From an uncultured Actinomycetes bacterium (GTDB lineage: Bacteria > Actinomycetota > Acidimicrobiia > Acidimicrobiales > Acidimicrobilacustridaceae), in assembly GCA_937927725.1 (NCBI GenBank), contig CALBSE010000010.1, positions 23,472 to 87,471 on the forward strand: a stretch of DNA of 64,000 nt. Reading direction: 5' to 3'. Positions 53,320 through 61,728 of this stretch are shown here, piece after piece. Each line of letters opens with the position of its first letter. Position 1 is the stretch's first letter. The translations under genes and the position numbers were made by a program. The notes under the pieces are model-generated. The model did not search any database, was not told the origin of the DNA, and saw only the letters and a program-made list of their open reading frames with translations.

Positions 53320-53824
53320 GCAGACCGATCCGATCGGTGCTCCTCGAAAAGTTCCGACGGCAAAAGATTTCCCGGCATCGGGTCCATTCAGCCTTGCCGC
53401 TCCTGGACCGCGCTTTGGCGCACGAGCTCTCGATCTTGCCATTGTCGCCCTACCAGTCCTGATCGTCGTTGCTGTAACGGCGAAAACAATTGATGGGCAA
53501 TTGCAACTTAAGGTGCCCGCGTGGCTGCTGCCAGCGGCGCTTGCCTTCGGGGTTCTCTATGACGTTGTTTTCACGTCAATTGCGCAGAGGACACTCGGAA
53601 AAATGATGTTTGGATTGCGGGTCGTTCGCTATGCCGATGGTGGTCGCCCTACTGCGACCCAGTGCGGGCTTCGTGCGTTACTGCCGTGGTCACCATTGGC
53701 TCTTCCACTCGGACCATTTGGTTTTGCTGCAGTGCTGATGATTTATGGAACGGGTATCGGTGGTGAGCTCCATCGGGGTTGGCCCGATGTCGTCGGCGGA
53801 ACGCTCGTTATCTCCACCCGTTAA
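53306..53824 (+). CDS. RDD family membrane protein
   Basis: A 172-residue protein. A polar, Pro-rich N-terminus (1-35) precedes the RDD start PGPRFGARALDLAIVALPV with its Arg and two Asp-type positions (here R-x-x-D), then two more hydrophobic segments. The loop SIAQRTLGKMMFGLRVVR is diagnostic. Function of the family is unsettled (possible transport). ATG 53306 overlaps the flavoprotein gene by 14 nt. Confidence 0.83.
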   Translation: MQPSEQTDPIGAPRKVPTAKDFPASGPFSLAAPGPRFGARALDLAIVALPVLIVVAVTAKTIDGQLQLKVPAWLLPAALAFGVLYDVVFTSIAQRTLGKMMFGLRVVRYADGGRPTATQCGLRALLPWSPLALPLGPFGFAAVLMIYGTGIGGELHRGWPDVVGGTLVISTR

Positions 53825-53891
53825 GCGTTCCCGCGGCGTACCCTCGGGCACCGACGAGTTGTTGGTGAAGCTCTGAGTACTGGGGGATCTG

Positions 53892-54944
53892 ATGTCGTCA
53901 CGTGTCTATCGGGTTGTGCAATGGACGACCGGCAATGTCGGCCAGCGTTCGGTAATCGCTGCGGTTGCGAACCCTGAGCTTGAAATTGTTGGTTGCTACG
54001 CGTGGGGCGCCGACAAAGTCGGACGGGATGTCGGTGATCTGTGCGGGATCGACCCCATCGGCATTCTTGCGACGAATGACATCGACGCGTTGTTGGCGCT
54101 GGCGCCCGATTGTGTGATCTACAACCCAAAGTGGCCGAATATCGAGCATATGGTTCGAATTCTTGAAAGCGGAATCAACATCACTGCCACCGCTGGATTC
54201 ATTACCGGTCACGCGCTCGGCGCTGATCGTCAACGCATACTTGACGCGTGTGAGCGCGGCGGCAGTTCGATTTTCGGTTCGGGTATGAACCCTGGAATGG
54301 CCAATCTTCTTGGCATCGTTTCGGCGGGGGTCTGCGACCGTATCGATTCCATTCGCATGCTCGAATCGGTTGATTCAACCGGTTATGACTCCGGCGACAC
54401 CGAGAAGTCGGTTGGCTACGGATCCCTGCCCGATGATCCGAACCTGCCAGCGATGACCAAACAGGGGACAGCCGTCTTTGGCGATGCGGTCTATCTAATG
54501 GGTCAAGCGCTCGGCATCGAGTTCGATGACGTCCGGTGCGAAACTGAGTACGCAATCACCACCGAGTTTCTCGACCTCGGTTCATGGTCGATTGAAGCAG
54601 GGTGTGTCGCTGGTGTGTCGGCCAGTTGGCAAGGTTGGATCGGCGACCGCAAAGTTGTTTCGTGCGATGTCCGCTGGCGTAAGGGGCGCACACTTGAGCC
54701 CGACTGGAAGGTCGAGCACGGTTACATCGTCGAGATCGATGGCATGCCGTCGGTGCGAACGAAACTCGAAGTGTTTCCACCGAAAGATTTCACGCCGAAA
54801 TCTTTCAGTGACTACATGGTGCTGGGCATGGTGATGACATCGTTGCCAGCCGTCGATGCAGTGGCGTCAGTGTGCGAGGCCAAACCTGGCATCGTGACCT
54901 ATCTTGATTTGCCACTGCCATCACCCAGCGGTTGGGTGCGCTAG
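53892..54944 (+). CDS. DapB-like NAD(P)-dependent oxidoreductase
   Basis: A 350-residue protein with an N-terminal Rossmann domain (VVQWTTGNVGQRSVIAAV, about 8-25) and a C-terminal alpha/beta domain containing FGSGMNPGMAN. It resembles dihydrodipicolinate-reductase-fold enzymes such as 2,4-diaminopentanoate dehydrogenase, rather than true DapB, which is much shorter. The substrate is unknown. GGGGGA lies upstream of the ATG. Ends seven nt before the convergent accA-type gene stop. Confidence 0.75.
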   Translation: MSSRVYRVVQWTTGNVGQRSVIAAVANPELEIVGCYAWGADKVGRDVGDLCGIDPIGILATNDIDALLALAPDCVIYNPKWPNIEHMVRILESGINITATAGFITGHALGADRQRILDACERGGSSIFGSGMNPGMANLLGIVSAGVCDRIDSIRMLESVDSTGYDSGDTEKSVGYGSLPDDPNLPAMTKQGTAVFGDAVYLMGQALGIEFDDVRCETEYAITTEFLDLGSWSIEAGCVAGVSASWQGWIGDRKVVSCDVRWRKGRTLEPDWKVEHGYIVEIDGMPSVRTKLEVFPPKDFTPKSFSDYMVLGMVMTSLPAVDAVASVCEAKPGIVTYLDLPLPSPSGWVR

Positions 54945-54951
54945 CCGATCG

Positions 54952-56718
54952 CTACTCGATCACCACAACGACGTCGCCGGAGCCAACGGAATCGCCAGGG
55001 GCGACCTTGATCTCTTTGACGGTGCCGGCCTTGTCGGCGGTGATGTTGTTTTCCATCTTCATCGCTTCAAGCACGCACACGGTTGCGCCTGCTTCGACTT
55101 CTTGACCGACCTCGACGAGGATCTTGACGATGGTTCCCTGCATGGGGACGGCAACTGCACCCGAGCCGCCACCAGCACCTGCGCCACCGCCGCCACCTGA
55201 ACGACGGGGACGGCTTGCGCCACCAGCGGCACCACCGGCAACAACCGCGCCGGCCTGAGATTCGGGAACGAAAACCTTCACCGAGAAGCGCTTGCCGTTG
55301 ACCTCAACGTCGACATCTCGCTGAACCTTGGCCTCGGTCTCGCCGTCGGCAACTGCTGCAGTGCTACCAACCGCGCTGAGGTCAAGTGTGTCTTCGACCC
55401 ATTTCGTCGAGTGGATTCCGTCGACGAAGTCTTGGTGCTCGAGGATGGCAAGGTCGGCAGGAATTGTGGTGGCGATGCCTTCGATGCGGAACTCGCGAAG
55501 CGCGCGCAGTGTGCGTCGGATTGCAGTTTCGCGATCGGAACCCCAGCAAATGAGCTTGCCAACGAGGTTGTCGTAGTACTGACTCACGGTGTCGCCAGAT
55601 TCGTAGCCGCCGTCCCAGCGGGTGCCGAAACCAGCCGGCGGAACCAGGGTGGAGATGTGGCCGGGAGAGGGGAGGAACTTGCCCTGCGCCGGATCCTCGG
55701 CATTGATGCGAATCTCAATTGCGTGACCTGACAATTCGATCGATTCTTGAGTGAACGAAAGCGGAAGGCCAGAGGCAACGCGGATCTGCTCGGCAACGAG
55801 GTCGATGCCGGAAACCATTTCGGTGACGGGATGTTCGACCTGAAGGCGGGTGTTCATTTCGAGGAAGTAGAACTCGCCATCCTGGAAAAGGAACTCGACC
55901 GTGCCTGCGTTGAAGTATCCGCACGCTTTCGCAACGGTGACGGCCGCTTCGCCCATGGCCTGGCGAATTTCGGGCGGAAAGTTCGGTGCCGGGCTCTCTT
56001 CGACGAGTTTCTGGTGGCGACGCTGAGCGGAACAATCGCGTTCAGCAATCCAGACGCAGTTTCCGTGAGTGTCGCCGATGATCTGCATCTCGATGTGGCG
56101 GGGCCACGTGAGATAGCGCTCGACGTAGCACTCGTCGCGGCCGAAGCCCTTGAGTGCTTCGCTTCGGGCGGAATCAAATGCCTCGACAGCTTCGTCCTCG
56201 CTGCGAACAACGCGCATGCCGCGTCCGCCGCCGCCGTAGGCAGCCTTGATCGCGACGGGCCAACCGTGTGCCTTGCCGAATGCGATGACTTCCGATGCAT
56301 CGTTCAGGAATTCGGTGGTGCCGGGAACGCCATTGACACCTGCAGCCTGCGCAGCAATACGACTGGAGACTTTGTCGCCCATGATTTCGATCGCGCCGGG
56401 AGGCGGACCGATGAACGTGACGCCGCGCTCAGTGATGGCGCGAGCGAAGTCGGTGTTCTCGGAGAAGAAGCCATAACCGGGATGCACGCCGTCAGCACCG
56501 CTGCGCTCGATCACATCGAGGATCAGATCGGTGTTGAGATAACTCTCGGCTGCCGTCGTACCGCCAAGTGCGTAGGCCTCATCGGCGAGGCGCACATGGA
56601 GGGCGTCACGATCGAGATCTGAGTAGACCGCCACGGTGGCGATGCCCATTTCCTGACAGGCGCGGATGACACGGACTGCGATTTCGCCGCGGTTGGCGAT
56701 GAGGATCTTTTTAAGCAC
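54952..56718 (-). CDS. accA: acyl-CoA carboxylase alpha subunit (biotin carboxylase + BCCP)
   Basis: A 588-residue two-domain protein. Biotin carboxylase (1-450): KKILIANRGEIAVRVIRA, GGGGRGMRVV, and EMNTRLQVEHPVTE. A Gly/Ala/Pro linker (about 490-515) leads to a BCCP domain with biotinyl Lys554 in EAMKMENN. It carboxylates biotin for acetyl- or propionyl-CoA carboxylase; the carboxyltransferase beta subunit is not in the window. If propionyl-CoA is used, the product feeds mutB. GTG start 56718, only 8 bp from the divergent birA start. Confidence 0.92.
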   Translation of the reverse strand: MLKKILIANRGEIAVRVIRACQEMGIATVAVYSDLDRDALHVRLADEAYALGGTTAAESYLNTDLILDVIERSGADGVHPGYGFFSENTDFARAITERGVTFIGPPPGAIEIMGDKVSSRIAAQAAGVNGVPGTTEFLNDASEVIAFGKAHGWPVAIKAAYGGGGRGMRVVRSEDEAVEAFDSARSEALKGFGRDECYVERYLTWPRHIEMQIIGDTHGNCVWIAERDCSAQRRHQKLVEESPAPNFPPEIRQAMGEAAVTVAKACGYFNAGTVEFLFQDGEFYFLEMNTRLQVEHPVTEMVSGIDLVAEQIRVASGLPLSFTQESIELSGHAIEIRINAEDPAQGKFLPSPGHISTLVPPAGFGTRWDGGYESGDTVSQYYDNLVGKLICWGSDRETAIRRTLRALREFRIEGIATTIPADLAILEHQDFVDGIHSTKWVEDTLDLSAVGSTAAVADGETEAKVQRDVDVEVNGKRFSVKVFVPESQAGAVVAGGAAGGASRPRRSGGGGGAGAGGGSGAVAVPMQGTIVKILVEVGQEVEAGATVCVLEAMKMENNITADKAGTVKEIKVAPGDSVGSGDVVVVIE

Positions 56719-56726
56719 GCCCTATC

Positions 56727-57536
56727 GTGGCACGCGTGAACAGGTCCTTCGCCACTTCTGAGGTTCCGGGCACTCGATTCGCCGATGTGCGTTGGGTGGC
56801 CGAGACCGGTTCGACCAATCACGACCTCCTCGCGGCCGCTGCCGAGGGTGCTCCCGAGGGGGTTGTTCTCGTTGCCGATCACCAAACGGCCGGCCGTGGA
56901 CGACTGAATCGGTCCTGGATTGCCCCTGCTGGGGCCTCGTTGCTCGTTTCGGTCCTGCTGCGACCATCCGTGGGCCCTGAGGACCTCTTCCTGCTGACGT
57001 TGGCCTGTGGGCTCGCTGCGGTCGATGCGGTGGACGAGGTAACTGGTGTTCGGCTGGGTCTGAAGTGGCCGAACGACCTCGTGGTCGCCACTGGGCCCCT
57101 GGCTGACCGCAAGCTCGCGGGGATCTTGGCCGAGTCGCATGTGGCAAATGATCAAGTTGATGCCGTCGTGGTTGGGATGGGTCTCAACCTCGAGTGGCCC
57201 GAGGAACTTCCCGATGAACTCGCGGCGACGGCTGTCTCGGTGAATCACCTCACTGGCGAGTCGGTTGACCGTGAGGAAGTTCTTGTCGCGTGGCTTCGCC
57301 ACTACGACCGTCATCTCACGTCAATCGATGACAATCGAACGCGAGCTGGATTTCTCGACGACGTTCGTGCTGTTTCGGCGACAATCGGGCGGGATGTTCG
57401 AGTGGAAAGCACCACGACGTCGTTGAATGGTCGAGCTGTTGCAATCGCCGATGATGGGCGCTTGCTCGTTGAGTGCGATGGAGAGGTTGTCGCTGTGACG
57501 GTCGGCGACATTGTGCATGCGCGGCTGATGGGTTGA
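56727..57536 (+). CDS. birA: biotin-[acetyl-CoA-carboxylase] ligase
   Basis: A 269-residue ligase attaching biotin to BCCP. Conserved blocks: ETGSTNHDL, the biotin/ATP loop HQTAGRGRLNRSW, GLKWPNDL, RKLAGIL and GMGLNLEWP. It lacks the N-terminal DNA-binding domain of E. coli BirA, so it should be a ligase only. GTG 56727 is the first start; 56736 is possible. It stands back to back with its substrate protein gene. Confidence 0.93.
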   Translation: MARVNRSFATSEVPGTRFADVRWVAETGSTNHDLLAAAAEGAPEGVVLVADHQTAGRGRLNRSWIAPAGASLLVSVLLRPSVGPEDLFLLTLACGLAAVDAVDEVTGVRLGLKWPNDLVVATGPLADRKLAGILAESHVANDQVDAVVVGMGLNLEWPEELPDELAATAVSVNHLTGESVDREEVLVAWLRHYDRHLTSIDDNRTRAGFLDDVRAVSATIGRDVRVESTTTSLNGRAVAIADDGRLLVECDGEVVAVTVGDIVHARLMG

Positions 57537-57543
57537 GGCACTC

Positions 57544-58359
57544 CTAATGCGCTGAAAGTTTCGCAATCGCTTCCTGAGCGACCGCCGTGGACTTCCCTAT
57601 GGTCGTGAAGGCACGATCATCAATCCGTTGAACGGGAACAACGCCAGTGGTCGATGAGGTGATGAAGGCTTCCGTGGCGCGTTGGAAATCAGGAGGAAAC
57701 AGGTTGTGTTCGGTCGCCAACTTTTCTTCGATGAGAACCTCGCGAATGATGCCGGGAAGGCACCCGCTCGAGAGAGACGGCGTCACGATGTGCTCGTCAA
57801 TTACAAGGAAAAGATTTGAGGTCGTGCATTCACTGAGCCGGCCGGTGGTATCGCAAAGAATTGCATTGTCGAAACCATTTGTCGTTGCGTGACGGAGAAT
57901 GGCTGCATTCTCGCCCCAGCTTGTTGATTTGATTCCTGTAAGCGGCGAGCGCTCATTGCGTGTCCACTCAACAGTGCATAGTGAGACCGATAAATGCGCA
58001 TCGGGGAGCGGCGAGGTTGTGATGACGGTCAGCGGTTGCGTGCCGCGATTTCGGGGTGATGGGCCTGATCCCGGAGTGACGGTGATTCGAATGCGCGCGT
58101 CAGCCGTGTTGTTTGCTGCCATCAGCTGTGAGAGTGCGGTGCTGAGTTCTGAATCGGTCGGGGTGCCTTTGATCTGGAGGCGATCGATGCCGTTTCGAAG
58201 TCGACGAAGGTGGCGGTCAAGGAAAATTGGTTTCTCGTTGCGGACGATCAGCGTGTCGAAGACACCGTCGCCGAGCAGGAACCCGTGGTCGTTTGGCGGC
58301 ACCCCGGATGTCGAAGCAAGAACTAGTTCGCCATTGATCCAAACGCTCGGTTCGATCAT
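57544..58359 (-). CDS. pabC: aminodeoxychorismate lyase-like class IV aminotransferase
   Basis: A 271-residue PLP enzyme of the class IV (branched-chain aminotransferase/4-amino-4-deoxychorismate lyase) family. PPNDHGFLLGDGVFDTLIV (about 21-39), catalytic Lys in TGIKSTSW and RLSECTTSNLFLV are present. Being coupled (ATGA 58356-58359) to pabB it most likely forms 4-aminobenzoate for folate. ATG 58359 is taken since an upstream extension overlaps pabB. Confidence 0.88.
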   Translation of the reverse strand: MIEPSVWINGELVLASTSGVPPNDHGFLLGDGVFDTLIVRNEKPIFLDRHLRRLRNGIDRLQIKGTPTDSELSTALSQLMAANNTADARIRITVTPGSGPSPRNRGTQPLTVITTSPLPDAHLSVSLCTVEWTRNERSPLTGIKSTSWGENAAILRHATTNGFDNAILCDTTGRLSECTTSNLFLVIDEHIVTPSLSSGCLPGIIREVLIEEKLATEHNLFPPDFQRATEAFITSSTTGVVPVQRIDDRAFTTIGKSTAVAQEAIAKLSAH

Positions 58360-59393
58360 TTCGATTGATCCGATGCGAGAGCGATAAGGCGAGATGCTTT
58401 GAGTTCGGTTTCGGCCCATTCATCCTCGGCAGTCGAATCCCACGTGATCGCGCCACCGGTTCCGAAACAGAGTTGGTCGTGTTCAACCCAGAACGTTCGG
58501 ATTGCCACGTTGAGTTCGCCGATTGAGCGATCGGCATCGACCCAACCGATTGCGCCGCAGTACACGCCTCGATTGACAGGTTCGAGGTAGTGAATCTGCT
58601 GTAAGGCGGCGATCTTTGGTGCACCGGTGACCGAGCCGGGTGCAAATGTCGCCTCGACGAGCTCAGCCCACGTGACGTCTGATCGAAGTTCGCCTTCGAC
58701 TGTGCTGACGAGATGGTCGAGTCCCGGATGGTGCTGGCGGTCGAGCAGGTTTGGCACTACGACCGATCCGGGCTTGCATACCCGACCTACGTCGTTGCGA
58801 ACTAAGTCGACGATCATGATGTTTTCCGCGCAATCTTTCTCGTTGAATTCGCCGCCGGTCGAGGTTGTTCCTTTGATTGGCGCAGAGCGAATGCGCGAGT
58901 GATCGCGAGCGAGAAAAAGTTCAGGCGATGCTGACGCGATCCGGATGCCAGCTTCGGGGAGTTCGATTACAGCTTGGAATGGAGCCGGATTTCCGTTGGC
59001 GAGTTGTTCACCCAGCGCCAACATCGACGCGTCGGGAGGAAGGGGGGCTGAAAGTCGGCGGGTGAGATTGACTTGATAGACATCGCCAGCCGCGATCGAT
59101 TCGCGAATTTGCGCGACGCGATCGGAGAACTCCGCGCAGGAGAGGGACGATGACCAAGAGTCAACGCTTGGCCCTGACCACGGCTTCGAAGGCCGAGGCA
59201 GCGAAGCGGTTGGTCGTCTCCGTTCGAATCGAGCGCAGGTTGGCTCGCCATCAAAGGGGAGGATGACGGCCCACCAACCTTCGGAATCGAGAGCCGAGAG
59301 GTCGGAGGTGAGATCCACGAGGCCAGACGCGACCGTGCCGCCAACGACTGCAAGCGGCTCGATCCTTTGGGCCGGAAGGGTGGAGAGGTTCAC
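58356..59393 (-). CDS. pabB: aminodeoxychorismate synthase component I
   Basis: A 345-residue chorismate-binding enzyme. Blocks seen: AGDVYQVNLTRRL, PELFLA, PIKGT (Lys in place of the Ala of anthranilate synthase PIAGT, which marks PabB), DLVRNDVGRVC, and FAPGSVTGAPK. It aminates chorismate with ammonia from a glutaminase (PabA, not in the window). Shorter than TrpE; the N-terminal domain is reduced. GTG 59393 is nine bases after a TAGGCT -10 box. Confidence 0.9.
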   Translation of the reverse strand: MNLSTLPAQRIEPLAVVGGTVASGLVDLTSDLSALDSEGWWAVILPFDGEPTCARFERRRPTASLPRPSKPWSGPSVDSWSSSLSCAEFSDRVAQIRESIAAGDVYQVNLTRRLSAPLPPDASMLALGEQLANGNPAPFQAVIELPEAGIRIASASPELFLARDHSRIRSAPIKGTTSTGGEFNEKDCAENIMIVDLVRNDVGRVCKPGSVVVPNLLDRQHHPGLDHLVSTVEGELRSDVTWAELVEATFAPGSVTGAPKIAALQQIHYLEPVNRGVYCGAIGWVDADRSIGELNVAIRTFWVEHDQLCFGTGGAITWDSTAEDEWAETELKASRLIALASDQSK

Positions 59394-59402
59394 GATCGTG
59401 TG

Positions 59403-59408
59403 AGCCTA
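59403..59408 (-). promoter_or_regulatory. candidate -10 element of pabB-pabC
   Basis: TAGGCT on the minus strand, nine bases before GTG 59393. It lies in the 82-nt divergent gap between pabB and the LCP gene. Confidence 0.35.
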
Positions 59409-59462
59409 CGACGAGGAATCGGTTCGACTGGGGGCTGACGCCTCTCTTTGAGGGGGCTCCGG

Positions 59463-59468
59463 TAGTGT
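59463..59468 (+). promoter_or_regulatory. candidate -10 element of LCP gene
   Basis: TAGTGT, seven bases before GTG 59476, with no ribosome-binding site between them. Confidence 0.35.
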
Positions 59469-59475
59469 TCGCTCC

Positions 59476-60654
59476 GTGCGTCGCCCCTCCCGCACGTGGC
59501 CCCAGCGGCTGCTGCTCTCTCTCAATATCGTTGTCGTTTTCACCTGCCTCATAGCGGCAGGTGGTTTGGCGTGGGCGTACAACCAGGCCAGCGCGTTGCC
59601 CCGGATCGATGTCGGCACATCGCTCGAGGCCCCGAGTGCGCCGGGCGAGGCGATGAACATTCTTCTCGTCGGCATTGACGACGGTATGGGTCTGGCTGAA
59701 GGCGACCCGGTCCTTCGTGGGCGAAGCAAGTCGCTCAACACCGACACAATCATGGTCCTTCGTGTTGAACCGAAGACGCAGCAGGCGTCGCTTCTTTCGC
59801 TTCCCCGAGACCTCTGGGTTGATATCGCCGGGGGCGGGCAGGGCCGAATCAACACGGCGCTCGCACTCGGTGGCCCCGAGCGATTGATCGAGACCATCAA
59901 TCAAGATTTCGGTATTCCAATTAATCACTACGTGATGGTCGATTTCCAAGGTTTTGAGGCGTTAGTCAAAGCGATTAACGGCGTTCCTGTGTACTTCAAT
60001 TTCCCGTCGCGTGATCAAGCCACCGGCCTGTTCCAGTACGACACTGGTTGCCAGATTCTTTCCGGCGAGCAAGCGCTGGCATTCGCTCGTTCCCGGCATT
60101 TCGAAATCTCTCGCGACAACATGAAGACCTGGCAGGAAGATCCCACGAGCGACTTTGGTCGGGTAACCCGTCAGCAGCAATTCATTCGAGCAGCATTGAA
60201 GAAGGCCGTCGCTCAGGGCGTGCGCAATCCGTTCATCCTCAAAGACTTCCTGGAAATTGCGCAGAAGAACGTCACGCTCGACACCGAGTTCACGATTCAG
60301 GATCTCGTTGATCTTGGGTCCCAGTTCCGAACGTTCGATCCCGACGCGCTCGTCAGTTTCACACCTGTCGCAACGGGAACCTTCAAGGGGGCAGCGAGTG
60401 TTCTCGAACTCAACGTCGCAGCGTCGCAGCCCATGCTTGATGTCTTCCGTGGGTTACGCCCCATTCCGTCGCCGAATGCAGCGCCGGACTTGAGTGCACT
60501 GACGACAACGACGACATCAGGAACGAAAGCGTCAACGGCCAGTTCTCTTGCTCCCTCCACCACACTGGGAACAACCACAACGACGCAAGCAATCACGACG
60601 ACGTCGATGAGCGATTTCATTCCGCGAGTGCCCGAGGGCCAGACCTGCGGCTGA
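59476..60654 (+). CDS. LytR-CpsA-Psr family glycopolymer transferase
   Basis: A 392-residue protein with one N-terminal membrane anchor (about 12-34) and an extracellular LCP domain: NILLVGIDDG, LNTDTIMVLRVEP, SLLSLPRDLWVDIAG, GRINTALALGG and FARSRH (the Arg/Asp pyrophosphate-binding positions). LCP enzymes attach undecaprenyl-phosphate-linked glycans to peptidoglycan. The Thr/Ser-rich tail (about 348-380) could be mannosylated or span the wall. It sits beside the fucose/GT4 glycan cluster. Ends four nt from the convergent fcl stop. Confidence 0.9.
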   Translation: MRRPSRTWPQRLLLSLNIVVVFTCLIAAGGLAWAYNQASALPRIDVGTSLEAPSAPGEAMNILLVGIDDGMGLAEGDPVLRGRSKSLNTDTIMVLRVEPKTQQASLLSLPRDLWVDIAGGGQGRINTALALGGPERLIETINQDFGIPINHYVMVDFQGFEALVKAINGVPVYFNFPSRDQATGLFQYDTGCQILSGEQALAFARSRHFEISRDNMKTWQEDPTSDFGRVTRQQQFIRAALKKAVAQGVRNPFILKDFLEIAQKNVTLDTEFTIQDLVDLGSQFRTFDPDALVSFTPVATGTFKGAASVLELNVAASQPMLDVFRGLRPIPSPNAAPDLSALTTTTTSGTKASTASSLAPSTTLGTTTTTQAITTTSMSDFIPRVPEGQTCG

Positions 60655-60658
60655 GCTG

Positions 60659-61636
60659 TTAGACGGGACGGGCTTCTGCTTCGACTCGGTTGGCGAGATA
60701 CCAATCGAGGGTTTGTCGAAGTCCTTCGTCGAACGTCGTCCCGGCCATGAAGCCAAATTGTTCGCGGGCTCGTGAGCCGTCGACGCCTCGACGCGGCTGT
60801 CCGTCGGGTTTGGTGGTATCCCAGCGAACTTCACCTTCGTACCCGACAAGATTCACGATGATGTCAACGAGTTCTCGGATAGGAAGCTCACGGTCGGCGC
60901 CGAGGTTGACGGGCTGGTCCTCGTTGTAGAACTCGGCGGCCAACGCGATGCCTTCCGCTGCATCGTCGACGAAAAGAAATTCTCGACTCGCCGAACCAGT
61001 TCCCCACACCTCAAGGTGTTCAGCGCCAGATTCCTTGGCGTCGACCGCCTTTTTGATGAGGGCCGGAATAACGTGCGAAACGGCGGGATGAAACTTGTCG
61101 CGAGGACCATAGAGATTGGTCGGCATGAGATAGATCGCGTCTTGTCCGTATTGCGCGCGGTTGGCTTGAACCTGAACGAGTTGCGCGAGTTTCGCGATGC
61201 CATACGGGGCATTCGTCTCTTCTGGGTAGCCCTGCCAGAGCGAATCTTCGGAAAATGGGACGGGAGTGAACTTTGGGTACGAGCAAATCGTTCCGACCAT
61301 GACGGTTTTGGGTGTTTTTTGCAGACGTGCTTCATCGAGCACGTAGGTGCCCATTAGGAGGTTGTCGAGGTAGAGCTCAGCAGGACGTTCCATATTGGCG
61401 CCGATGCCGCCAACTCGAGCTGCGAGGTGAATCACGAGGTCGGGACTGGTCTCGGTGAAAAGGCGACGAACGGCGTCGCGGTCGCGCAGGTCGTAGTCGG
61501 CGCTTGACGGCGTAAAGAGTTCCCGTGCACCCCGGCTGCGCACTTGATCGACGACGGCTTGGCCGAGGAAACCCCGCCCACCGGTGATGAGGACCTTGCG
61601 GTCGTTCCAGAAGGCGGTGTCGGGCACAAACTCCAT
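60659..61636 (-). CDS. fcl: GDP-L-fucose synthase
   Basis: A 325-residue extended short-chain dehydrogenase: VLITGGRGFLGQAVVDQV (about 15-32), HLAARVGGIGANM, the Ser of GTICSYP, and YGIAK (Tyr-Lys). The LMPTNLYGPRDKF block and SASREFLFVDD match Fcl/WcaG, the 3,5-epimerase/4-reductase making GDP-L-fucose from GDP-4-keto-6-deoxymannose. No GDP-mannose dehydratase gene (gmd) is in the window. ATG 61636 is six bases after TAGGGT. Confidence 0.9.
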   Translation of the reverse strand: MEFVPDTAFWNDRKVLITGGRGFLGQAVVDQVRSRGARELFTPSSADYDLRDRDAVRRLFTETSPDLVIHLAARVGGIGANMERPAELYLDNLLMGTYVLDEARLQKTPKTVMVGTICSYPKFTPVPFSEDSLWQGYPEETNAPYGIAKLAQLVQVQANRAQYGQDAIYLMPTNLYGPRDKFHPAVSHVIPALIKKAVDAKESGAEHLEVWGTGSASREFLFVDDAAEGIALAAEFYNEDQPVNLGADRELPIRELVDIIVNLVGYEGEVRWDTTKPDGQPRRGVDGSRAREQFGFMAGTTFDEGLRQTLDWYLANRVEAEARPV

Positions 61637-61642
61637 GCGCTC

Positions 61643-61648
61643 ACCCTA
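61643..61648 (-). promoter_or_regulatory. candidate -10 element, leaderless fcl
   Basis: TAGGGT on the minus strand; six bases separate it from ATG 61636. No ribosome-binding site is present. Confidence 0.4.
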
Positions 61649-61728
61649 CCGACCGTTGCGGCTTGTCTCGGGTTGGCCTGGCGGCGATGCCGGGGGAGTC
61701 CCCGCCATCGTGGGAGACTGATTCGCCC

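Noticed and set aside
55747..56622. 291-residue open frame opposite the biotin carboxylase gene
   Set aside because: Shadow of codon bias; no recognisable protein motif and no start signal.
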